From: Spirometra erinaceieuropaei
Taxonomy: Eukaryota > Platyhelminthes > Cestoda > Diphyllobothriidea > Diphyllobothriidae
Direction: 5' to 3'
Length of the DNA stretch: 64,000 bases
Assembly (NCBI GenBank): GCA_902702965.1
Contig: CACRXP010000089.1
Location: forward strand, 759,459 to 823,458
The stretch's first letter is position 1. Each line of letters opens with the position of its first letter. Shown here one piece after another: positions 57,501 to 61,017 of the stretch. Position numbers and translations under genes: made by a program. The notes under the pieces were generated by a model. It did not search any database. It saw only the letters and a program-made list of their open reading frames with translations, and was not told where the DNA came from.

Positions 57501-60419
57501 TCCTTGTCCTAGAGGACCGATGAGGCTGCTAAGGAGGGTACCTTCGAAGATACTCCCGGCGATGTTGATCGGCGAATTTCCTCCGTTATCGTCATAGAGT
57601 TTCCGGTTTCCTTTCCATTTGTAAAGATGGACGATATTTGCGTCCTTGGAGTCCTGAGACAACTGTTCACAGCGCCACATCTCTTGGAATAGCGCCGTGA
57701 GTTATTCCTTCAATTGAGAGTCGCCGCGCTTGTAGACCTCGGCCAGAATCGCGCCGAAACCTGGTGCTTTTGCTCTGGCTAGTTCAGATTGTTTCTGAAA
57801 TAGACGACGAGAGATTCATGTCGACATCCGTTTCCATTTAAGAAAGTATGTCGACTTCGGCGTCGGAGATTTTAGAGGGTTGGTTTAGGGCGCTTTTGAA
57901 GTGCTCGGCCCAGCACTTCAGAATCTGCAACTTCTTCGTCAGGAGCGTGGATCTACTAGAGATGAGAAGTGATGTGATTCCTTTGGTAAGGAGGCCGTAG
58001 ATCGTCTCGATCACAGCGAAGACATTCTTTGTTTTGTTACGGTTGCCGTATCCCTGGTTCTCCTCGGCCTCGCGAGTCATCTGGGCGTCCCGCATTTTTC
58101 GCGGTCCTTGCTGCGCAAGACGGCGACATTGGCAGAAGTCAGTTTTGTTTGCAACGGTCGATGTAGGCTCTGGATATCCTGTTCTCTTCGGCGAGCAGGT
58201 CGATGGTGTCGGCAGCATTGTCGCCGAGCCAGTCCTGATGTTGGCGACGTGCACAACCGGCGACGTCCAGAGCAGTCGAGTGGATGGCGCTCTGCAGTTG
58301 ACATCACCGAGTCTCCACGGTGACGTTGTAATCCTGTGCTGGCAGGTCTTCCAGTTTCTGAGGTAACCGACCGCTGAAATGCAAACGGTGCGCAAGCAAC
58401 CTAACAGAACAATATTCAGCTTACATGGCGGTCGCTTATTTTGTGGCCCCCTGCGTAATTACAGACAAAGCCTTATCTTGGAGGTGTCCAGGCGGTTATC
58501 CTCTCAGTCATCGACGTCGCAGATAGCTTTGTTTGTTGATGTCCTGCGGCAGTCAGGACAGTGATTCTGCGACGTCGTTCTGACTGAAAAAGACGAAGGC
58601 GGTATCGCTAACTCTGCCTTTTGGCGTGGTTCCGGAAGAATGTATAGCCGCCACCCACCTCCTCCAGTTGGCCTTGTTCAAGGAAGGAGGACGAAGATGT
58701 GAGATGGGAAACGAAACTGGGTTGCCGGGTGTGGGGACACTCAACACGGATACCATCGCGCGGTTTTGTTCTCCTGTCGAGGCTTTTACCGGTTGTGGCC
58801 GCTAGGCAGAGACTACCTTCAGGGATCCCCATGTGAGAGTATGGTTCTAGTTAATGAACACTAGGCGCAGCTAACACCTGCAAGAAACAAGTGAAGCGAC
58901 CTACTACAGCCTTCACGTGGACTCAGTAGTGGGCACACCTCAGCTGCACATATATATGTATATGCAAGTGCATTCTCGATGTGGACGTCGGCGAAAACAC
59001 TTCAGTAGCATTTTGGTAGTGGGTAACCCTTTGGAACAGTGAGTATATACGGATTTAATGGATCCTTTTTGAACACTGACAGTGACGCAACTTTCGCTAC
59101 CGACACAGATAGTCCGTTATGTTTCTAGAGTACACTTTGTGTGGAAAATTCCTGTACGATGGATAGACACTCGCAAGTGATGAGGACCACCGCGTGATTT
59201 ACAGTGGACGCAACACTGGCAACTCGCGCGTGAATTGGGTTATAGTCAGACAGCCTTATACAGCATTTATTGCACGCCCTCATCGCTCACTTACCTCGCT
59301 CTGAAGACAAGACAGTGGCAAAACGACCGGACGTGGGATCTGGCGCAGTGACTGAAAAAAATAAACAATTTGTCCACGCGTGTCACACGTGACTTGGTTT
59401 TCATACCATGTACCAGGTCACATTAAGGGAGAATCAGATCTTATATGGATGAGAATGTCGTAGGGCAACATTAAGAATGCGCCGTTCTAGCCTGGCTGTA
59501 GGTCTCATAGTCACCCCTAAATAATCACTATGAGGATTGGGTTTTCCCGTCATTTTCATCCTTCTGAGTTACGTATCTTAGCGCGCTGTGACAGGACTCA
59601 GCGGATCGAAGTTATTTTAGTTAAAATGCGTTGATGTGTCGTGAGGGTGTGGCTCGAAGTTTCGGCCTTACTCTCCTCTCTCCTTTTTGCCGGTCGACTG
59701 TCTGAGTCTGTCACTTAATGAGTAAAGGTCTTGGATGCAGTTGCCGTCGCAGCGTGATGAGCCAGCATTTAGCCTGCTGGTTTGTTACTGGAAAGTGGGT
59801 CGAAGCGTATCACCGACCAAGTGCCACGCTTAGTCACAGTTCACAGTCAAGGTCTTACTATATAGCAATTTGCCTATAAAAATATTTTACCGTTGATATT
59901 CATGTGCATAAGGGACTATATTTTTGCTACTCGAACATTTTTATTTCCTATTTTTCGCAGTTCTACCAAAAACCACTAAATGTGGCGATAGATGCGGAAA
60001 GGCATAGCAGCTCGATGTACAACCTTCAGACCCGTGATGGTGTTATCCATGACTCCTTGCACCGGCCACAGAAGGTGAGCCAGCACACACCATTGAGAGT
60101 GCCCCAGTCACGGAACGATATGGGCTGTAGACACCAGGCTAACCGTGGTAGCCGAAGTCCACAATTTAGGTGTGCAGCAGGACCTGGTGACACAGGTCCG
60201 GTGACTGCCAAATCGACCCACGCTGCAAGATCCAACTTCCAACCAGGACGTTTTATAATGAATCAGAATGGGTTCTACCCCTCCCTTAAGCCTGCCAACT
60301 TCTCCTACTACATGCCATTGGCTAGCCACAAACGGACACTCAACAGGAGGATCTTGGATTGTCGTGGTACTCTCCCTCAGAGGCCCGCTGTTCCCTCCCA
60401 CATAGCAGCGAAACGATAG
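9441..60419 (+). CDS. MAPK15: Mitogen-activated protein kinase 15 (ERK7/ERK8), 16 coding exons, 1071 aa
   Basis: Atypical MAP kinase with auto-phosphorylated TEY, known in animals for roles at the ciliary base and in autophagy. Proposed CDS: join(9441..9524, 11736..11834, 11870..11990, 12031..12161, 16337..16682, 20637..20694, 21961..22095, 27290..27395, 33488..33717, 39823..40018, 41627..41807, 43539..43751, 45525..45739, 47786..48166, 52019..52279, 59961..60419). All junctions are GT-AG and phase-consistent; total 3216 nt including TAG. Seen: Gly-loop GKGAYG (26-31), catalytic Lys48 in VALKK, HRDLK (141-145), DFG (161-163), TEY (195-197), then [13 protein letters not shown] and [18 protein letters not shown]7 hallmarks are IVWKAV and KKIFDAF..KTDAQRTFREI. 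The kinase domain ends near residue 325, followed by [17 protein letters not shown], the conserved LIR-bearing segment. The 700-residue tail is Ser/Thr/Pro/Arg-rich and much longer than in human MAPK15 (544 aa). Exons 1-11 and 13-16 are well supported; exon 12 and the 3' end of exon 10 are less sure. Confidence 0.9.
9525..11735 (+). other. MAPK15 intron 1, nothing recognisable
   Basis: AT-rich, 2211 nt. Open frames such as 10559-10792 and 10865-11077 have no family resemblance and look like chance. The acceptor is ...TTCGGCTAG at 11735. Confidence 0.7.
11736..11834 (+). CDS. MAPK15: MAPK15 exon 2 (residues 29-61)
   Basis: Encodes AYGIVWKAV, the catalytic VALKK lysine (Lys48), and [13 protein letters not shown]. 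Flanked by AG at 11734-11735 and donor GTATGT at 11835; phase 0 at both ends. Confidence 0.93.
11835..11869 (+). other. MAPK15 intron 2, 35-nt micro-intron
   Basis: GTATGTGAAC...CTGTTTAAG, 35 nt in total. Removing it joins KTDAQ to [10 protein letters not shown], exactly the conserved ERK7 order. It contains in-frame stops, so it must be spliced for the kinase to be read. Confidence 0.9.
11870..11990 (+). CDS. MAPK15: MAPK15 exon 3 (residues 62-102)
   Basis: Encodes [19 protein letters not shown] through DIYLVFEFM: the alpha-C helix Glu (FREI) and the hinge region. Ends in phase 1 before GTAAGA at 11991. Confidence 0.92.
11991..12030 (+). other. MAPK15 intron 3, 40-nt micro-intron
   Basis: GTAAGATACA...TTCATATAG, 40 nt in total. 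Splicing gives [14 protein letters not shown], the expected MAPK reading. Confidence 0.9.
12031..12161 (+). CDS. MAPK15: MAPK15 exon 4 (to residue 145)
   Basis: Encodes [14 protein letters not shown]..., then [19 protein letters not shown]. The HRD catalytic Asp is residue 143. The donor is GTACAC at 12162, phase 0. Confidence 0.92.
12162..16336 (+). other. MAPK15 intron 4, mostly unrecognised
   Basis: 4175 nt. Open frames on both strands (for example 13489-13749 and 14478-14729 on minus, 15188-15538 on plus) carry no recognisable motifs and overlap antisense partners, as expected by chance in AT-rich DNA. No LINE or SINE copy was identified. Confidence 0.6.
16337..16682 (+). CDS. MAPK15: MAPK15 exon 5 (residues 146-260)
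   Basis: Encodes [21 protein letters not shown], a long activation segment, TEY (195-197), [13 protein letters not shown], the APE motif, [23 protein letters not shown] and [17 protein letters not shown]. The loop between DFG and TEY is 31 residues, longer than in human MAPK15 as I remember it (about 17). This exon is clearly more GC-rich than the introns around it. The donor GTGAGG at 16683 is phase 1. Confidence 0.95.
16683..20636 (+). other. MAPK15 intron 5, nothing recognisable
   Basis: 3954 nt of mainly AT-rich sequence. A 270-nt interval (18635-18938) is open on both strands but matches no family I know. Confidence 0.6.
20637..20694 (+). CDS. MAPK15: MAPK15 exon 6 (residues 261-279)
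   Basis: A small 58-nt exon: [19 protein letters not shown]. It fits the MAPK15 segment after the MAPK insert, starts after TTTTTTTAG in phase 1 and ends in phase 2 before GTAAGA. Both phases agree with exons 5 and 7, the main support for so short an exon. Confidence 0.85.
20695..21960 (+). other. MAPK15 intron 6, contains a foldback-arm fragment
   Basis: 1266 nt. The only recognisable sequence is a partial copy (about 21554-21645) of the arm of the 37033-38257 inverted repeat. The acceptor is TTTTTCAAG at 21960. Confidence 0.65.
21554..21645 (+). repeat. Partial diverged copy of the foldback-element arm
   Basis: Shares with the left arm (37033 onward) the blocks CAGGC-TA-ACAGC, AAATTTCGCGACA, TCAACTGC and TGTC-CTGCAT at the same spacing and orientation, with obvious divergence. 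No inverted partner was found nearby. Confidence 0.6.
21961..22095 (+). CDS. MAPK15: MAPK15 exon 7 (end of kinase domain, to about residue 324)
   Basis: Encodes [19 protein letters not shown], then [20 protein letters not shown] and HVYVKR: the C-lobe helices with the MAPK signature NPHKRI and HPYV-like end (HVYV here). Ends in phase 2 before GTATTC. Confidence 0.93.
22653..22760 (+). repeat. tRNA-derived SINE-like repeat, copy 3
   Basis: Aligns with the 52.4/52.7-kb pair: GGGACCTCATGGCCCAGGTGG, CCTGTACTCAAGCC, TTGCTGTCT, then a deletion covering the B box, and CGGCACATTTTTTACA with the shared T-run and following GGGTTAAA. Confidence 0.55.
22896..23000 (+). repeat. tRNA-derived SINE-like repeat, copy 4
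   Basis: CTTGACCCAAATATGACTTA, then GGGACTTCGTAGTTCAGA and CATTGGCTGCACTCAAAC match copy 2 through its upstream flank and A-box arm. The B-box region is decayed (GTGGGATAGAATTAC). Same orientation as copy 3, about 240 nt downstream. Confidence 0.6.
27290..27395 (+). CDS. MAPK15: MAPK15 exon 8 (residues 326-360)
   Basis: Encodes [20 protein letters not shown] followed by [15 protein letters not shown]. The [14 protein letters not shown] block is the most conserved MAPK15 segment after the kinase domain. Starts after TTTTACAG in phase 2; ends in phase 0 before GTACTG. Confidence 0.93.
28381..28560 (+). repeat. Dispersed repeat R, copy 1
   Basis: Shares with R copies at 34.4 and 54.1 kb: GACAATGCCCACTCTGTG, GGACGGTGACTTG, TTTATAGTAATAACAGACTT, CGCACTCGCTCCTCCACCT, TGGGCTCG, and AGACCTGAGGCGTGCGAGGGC. 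It is shorter and more diverged than the others. Confidence 0.6.
29101..31625 (-). pseudogene. LINE C ORF2 (endonuclease + reverse transcriptase), broken
   Basis: 29920-29564 holds the RT core: [20 protein letters not shown] corresponds to the usual SVPQGSVLGPLLF block, and FAGD replaces FADD, losing the first catalytic aspartate. 29542-29101 holds the C-terminal domain ([52 protein letters not shown]). 31625-31063 is a badly decayed endonuclease. The copy is older or more damaged than LINE B. Confidence 0.8.
30414..30460 (+). repeat. Short degenerate TTAGGG-like patch
   Basis: TTAGGG at 30419-30424 and 30451-30456, with GGGTTAGAGTTAAGCG between. Too short to claim an array; noted for comparison with 204-305. 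Confidence 0.25.
31826..32628 (-). pseudogene. LINE C ORF1-like protein, broken
   Basis: 32628-32440 is a Lys/Arg-rich segment ([19 protein letters not shown]), comparable to the basic stretch of LINE B ORF1. About 31937-31866 encodes [19 protein letters not shown], matching the LINE B RPPKVVLASS motif. The long plus-strand frame 32168-32668 is simply the antisense of this basic ORF. Confidence 0.6.
33488..33717 (+). CDS. MAPK15: MAPK15 exon 9 (residues 361-436)
   Basis: Begins [20 protein letters not shown] after CTCTAG at 33487. Joined to exon 8 it makes YQLI, matching the conserved YQMI LIR of human MAPK15. [10 protein letters not shown] is a possible nuclear localisation signal; the rest is Ser/Pro-rich ([27 protein letters not shown]). 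An alternative acceptor at 33515 would drop LIGEKK. The donor GTAGCC at 33718 is phase 2. Confidence 0.85.
34363..34640 (+). repeat. Dispersed repeat R, copy 2
   Basis: GC-rich block aligning with the 54.1-kb copy over about 270 nt: GGCCGTCGTGACCGACGATG, CCACAGCAGGGCGAGAG, ACGGCGA, CTCCTTCTCCACCTGGGC, GGAAGACCAGAGGC and AGGCGTGC. It also shares the TTTAATAATGATAGTAAACTT segment with copy 1. Its base composition stands out from the surrounding AT-rich intron. Confidence 0.75.
36340..36430 (-). repeat. tRNA-derived SINE-like repeat, copy 5
   Basis: On the minus strand GGGTCCAAATCCCACCGAGG, then CGCCGAGTTATTCATAGTTG, follows the B-box arm and downstream flank of copy 2 (GGGTTCGAATCCCACAGAGA, CACCGGGTTTTTCACAATTG). 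The 5' half is rearranged. Confidence 0.5.
37033..37420 (+). repeat. Left arm of inverted repeat
   Basis: Outer end CAGGCATACACAGCAGAATT; inner end GCTTGAACTAGTACTCAAAG. Read on the minus strand it has two open stretches (37418-37218, 37193-36990) separated by stops. Confidence 0.85.
37871..38257 (-). repeat. Right arm of inverted repeat
   Basis: Inner end GAGTACTAGTTCAAGCACGA; outer end AATTCTGCTGTGTATGCCTG. It carries the same open stretches as the left arm, with a handful of substitutions (for example CATCAGC to CTCAGC-type changes near 37980 and GTTTAC to GTTAAC near 38035). Confidence 0.85.
39823..40018 (+). CDS. MAPK15: MAPK15 exon 10 (residues 438-502; 3' end ambiguous)
   Basis: After [27 protein letters not shown]..., a low-complexity tail rich in Ser, Gln, His and Asn. 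The chosen donor is GTGAGT at 40019 (phase 0). A second phase-0 donor, GTAAGA at 40070, would add 17 codons ([17 protein letters not shown]) and cannot be excluded; both keep the frame into exon 11. Confidence 0.75.
40019..41626 (+). other. MAPK15 intron 10, nothing recognisable
   Basis: 1608 nt (1557 if the 40069 donor is used). No repeats or ORFs with family motifs were seen. Confidence 0.6.
41627..41807 (+). CDS. MAPK15: MAPK15 exon 11 (residues 503-562)
   Basis: After TTTGTATCAG, in phase 0: [20 protein letters not shown] and onward to [20 protein letters not shown], ending before GTAAGA at 41808 in phase 1. The frame is chosen over the overlapping +1 frame because both splice signals are strong and phase-consistent and the composition matches the tail. 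Confidence 0.75.
41808..43538 (+). other. MAPK15 intron 11, nothing recognisable
   Basis: 1731 nt. Overlapping open frames at 43053-43486 lack motifs. Confidence 0.6.
43539..43751 (+). CDS. MAPK15: MAPK15 exon 12 (residues 564-633), tentative
   Basis: The frame reads [20 protein letters not shown], then [19 protein letters not shown]. The motif pair AHRLA plus KKQS-P recurs in exon 14 ([12 protein letters not shown]), which supports its being tail coding sequence. Acceptor TGCCAG at 43538 (phase 1) and a weak donor GTGTCA at 43752 (phase 1) are the only boundaries I found that fit exons 11 and 13. The weak donor and lack of homology keep this provisional. Confidence 0.55.
43752..45524 (+). 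other. MAPK15 intron 12
   Basis: 1773 nt. An open frame at 44259-44573 ending [13 protein letters not shown] resembles tail composition but lacks a splice-site pair that preserves phase, so it is not included as an exon. Confidence 0.5.
45525..45739 (+). CDS. MAPK15: MAPK15 exon 13 (residues 635-705)
   Basis: After [29 protein letters not shown], then [23 protein letters not shown] and [12 protein letters not shown]. Ser/Thr/Pro-rich with several SP/TP sites. Ends in phase 0 before GTCTGC at 45740, a weak donor. Confidence 0.7.
45740..47785 (+). other. MAPK15 intron 13, contains a tRNA-like sequence
   Basis: 2046 nt. A tRNA-like sequence lies at 45846-45930 (minus strand). Nothing else is recognised; the acceptor is TCTTCCTAG at 47785. 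Confidence 0.6.
45846..45930 (-). repeat. tRNA-like sequence, second type
   Basis: On the minus strand TGCTAGCTCAGTGGTA resembles an A box and GCAGTTCACATCCGTCC resembles a T arm/B box at the right spacing. The anticodon arm does not fold convincingly, so it is a tRNA-derived repeat head or pseudogene rather than a working tRNA. It is distinct from the copies 1-5 family. Confidence 0.4.
47786..48166 (+). CDS. MAPK15: MAPK15 exon 14 (residues 706-832)
   Basis: A 381-nt exon, phase 0 at both ends, between TCTTCCTAG and a strong GTGAGT donor. [20 protein letters not shown] opens it; Ser, Pro and basic residues dominate. The ATG directly at the exon start could be mistaken for a gene start, but the preceding pyrimidine-AG and the phase-0 fit argue for an internal exon. 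Confidence 0.85.
48167..52018 (+). other. MAPK15 intron 14, nothing recognisable
   Basis: 3852 nt. Frames at 49025-49370 (plus) and 50699-50908 (minus) have no recognised motif. The antisense of 49025-49321 is Lys/Arg-rich and might be a LINE ORF1 remnant, but this cannot be shown. Confidence 0.5.
52019..52279 (+). CDS. MAPK15: MAPK15 exon 15 (residues 833-919)
   Basis: After CCCAATTAG, in phase 0: [20 protein letters not shown], through [20 protein letters not shown] to [11 protein letters not shown], ending before GTTTTA at 52280 in phase 0. An internal GTGAGT at 52208 is another phase-0 donor that would give a 63-codon form. Confidence 0.8.
52390..52575 (-). repeat. tRNA-derived SINE-like repeat, copy 2 (best preserved)
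   Basis: Minus strand: the A box TAGCTCAGATGG (52495-52506) and a perfect B box GGTTCGAATCC (52443-52453) flank an anticodon-like arm GGCT-GTACTTA-AGCC with a 7-nt loop. Acceptor pairing is poor (about 5 of 7), there is an extra-long variable region, and a T-run follows at once. It is preceded by AAACTCGCG and followed by GGGTTTTTCAC, flanks also found in copy 1. This points to a dispersed repeat with a tRNA-derived core, not an active tRNA gene. Confidence 0.75.
52690..52872 (+). repeat. tRNA-derived SINE-like repeat, copy 1
   Basis: Plus-strand counterpart of copy 2, about 115 nt away, forming an inverted pair. The A box TAGCTCAGATAG (52745-52756), D stem GCTC/GAGC, arm GGCT-GTACTAA-AGCC, degraded B box GGTTTGGATCC (52798-52808) and T-run are visible. 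Homology continues about 45 nt upstream (TGAATAAACTCGCGTCGTCC) and about 35 nt downstream (TTACAGCTAGGTCACAG). Confidence 0.75.
52957..53346 (+). other. Unassigned hydrophobic open frame inside intron 15
   Basis: One frame stays open from about 52957 to the TAA at 53344, with a Leu/Ile-rich segment ([20 protein letters not shown]) that would span a membrane. There is no recognisable family, no clear ATG start and no splice evidence. T-rich sequence can give such a frame by chance, so I do not call it a gene. Confidence 0.2.
54091..54360 (+). repeat. Dispersed repeat R, copy 3
   Basis: GGCCGCTGTGAGCGACGATG, TGGTCCACAGTAGGGTGAGA, TACGGTGACT, TCCCTTCTCCCCACTTGGGC, AGAAGACCGGAGGCGACAGA and TAGGCGTGCTTCCACACCC correspond block by block to R copy 2, in the same orientation relative to MAPK15. 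Confidence 0.75.
54880..55760 (-). pseudogene. LINE D C-terminal zinc-finger region
   Basis: Finger-like units in order: [38 protein letters not shown] (second Cys replaced by Arg), [16 protein letters not shown], and a decayed [15 protein letters not shown] near 54940-54890. Between them, (ACT)n and (GCC)n microsatellites (seen on plus as GTAGTAG 55055-55075 and GGCGGC 55036-55052) would encode poly-Thr and poly-Ala. The repeating F-RIGL--HLRIH pattern identifies the family. Confidence 0.75.
56051..58395 (-). pseudogene. LINE D reverse transcriptase, broken
   Basis: 58395-57838 is the pre-RT linker ([20 protein letters not shown]). 57680-57471 has [17 protein letters not shown] and [10 protein letters not shown]. 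After the nested insert, 56960-56860 continues with [20 protein letters not shown] and VNAFDTVNR. 56821-56051 carries [35 protein letters not shown] (FADD intact) and [20 protein letters not shown], ending in [18 protein letters not shown]. It needs several frame changes. Confidence 0.85.
56971..57460 (-). mobile_element. 5'-truncated LINE 3' end nested inside LINE D
   Basis: Minus strand: it opens with a frame reading [20 protein letters not shown], the typical last domain of CR1-like RTs, then a stop, a 3' UTR, AATAAATTATTATGATTATG and an ATT-rich tail (56973-57003). LINE D coding sequence ends at CGACACCGCG on one side and resumes at CATGATATTTGCC on the other, fixing the insert within a few bases. 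Compared with the LINE D frame about 10 nt are missing, and no target-site duplication is seen. Confidence 0.8.
58833..59960. other. End of intron 15, unassigned
   Basis: No supported ORF or RNA gene. It may include the decayed 5' UTR of LINE D, which lies immediately downstream on the minus strand. A short AT alternating stretch sits near 58950-58965. Confidence 0.5.
59961..60419 (+). CDS. MAPK15: MAPK15 exon 16, terminal (residues 920-1071)
   Basis: After TTTTTCGCAG, in phase 0: [20 protein letters not shown] through to [14 protein letters not shown] and the stop TAG at 60417-60419. 153 codons including the stop, rich in Ser, Arg, Pro, Asn and His. The long open frame, strong acceptor and phase agreement with exon 15 make this the likely C-terminus. 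Confidence 0.85.
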   Translation, partial: FYQKPLNVAIDAERHSSSMYNLQTRDGVIHDSLHRPQKVSQHTPLRVPQSRNDMGCRHQANRGSRSPQFRCAAGPGDTGPVTAKSTHAARSNFQPGRFIMNQNGFYPSLKPANFSYYMPLASHKRTLNRRILDCRGTLPQRPAVPSHIAAKR

Positions 60420-61017
60420 AGTCTGGCCAAATCTTTATTCCCTCTCTGTATGAACGTTCCCGACTTCTGTTACCTTTTGCTGGCGACGAAGTTCCACTAG
60501 ATTTCTACGCGATCGTGACGGTTGTGATTTTTATCCTCAACCTTTTCTTCTGATTGTTGAGGTACCTTACGAGATTCAATTCTAAGTTAAAATTTATTCG
60601 AATTCTCCCTAACTGCTGTGGTTGCTTTTTTCAGGGTGCTCTTCTATGAACTTGACGAAATTTTAAACAGACTTGACCTCATTTTGCTTGATTAAACCCT
60701 AGATAATTGGAAATACATATATGACCTAGTGACAGTCATGGACGGTCACGGTACCTACGCGAATTTGAATACGGCGCCGTTAAAATTAAAAAGGAAAGGT
60801 GTAATCGTTAGTATCTCGTCTCTCAAGATTACCGTTCGTTTGTGCTCTTCCACTGTTTACTTGTTTTGCAGAGTTTGGAGGAAGGTCCGTAAAATAACTG
60901 AAAACCTTTTTCAGTGAAACCTTGGGAGAAGAGTAATCACATCTCAAACCCCCCCTGTATTTTGATCTTTCGAATACGCCCGATTGTTATAGTGCTTCAT
61001 TGGAGCTCGAGACTTGT
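60420..61017 (+). other. MAPK15 3' UTR and spacer
   Basis: Non-coding. The nearest poly(A)-like hexamer is ATTAAA at 60691-60696. A frame at 60729-60917 has no recognised content. Confidence 0.45.
60691..60696 (+). terminator. Candidate poly(A) signal of MAPK15 (ATTAAA)
   Basis: The common ATTAAA variant, 272 nt after the stop codon; no AATAAA occurs between the stop and the Gypsy element. Support is positional only. Confidence 0.3.

Larger units (their letters stand above)
54880..58832 (-). mobile_element. LINE D, zinc-finger-tailed APE-type LINE, internally deleted
   Basis: On the minus strand: an endonuclease start (58832-58600), a linker, an RT (57838-56051) and a long C-terminal region with C2H2-type fingers separated by Thr/Pro-rich spacers (55760-54880). 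I recognise this family as abundant in diphyllobothriidean cestode genomes, where intact copies have a full endonuclease; here most of the endonuclease is missing between about 58560 and 58440. It is interrupted at 56971-57460 by another LINE fragment and has many stops, so it is dead. Confidence 0.85.
52280..59960 (+). other. MAPK15 intron 15, the largest and most repeat-dense
   Basis: 7681 nt. Contains an inverted SINE-like pair (52390-52872), repeat R copy 3 (54091-54360), and LINE D (54880-58832) with a nested LINE fragment. 52873-54090 has only an unassigned hydrophobic frame; 58833-59960 has no supported feature. The acceptor is TATTTTTCGCAG at 59960. Confidence 0.7.
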
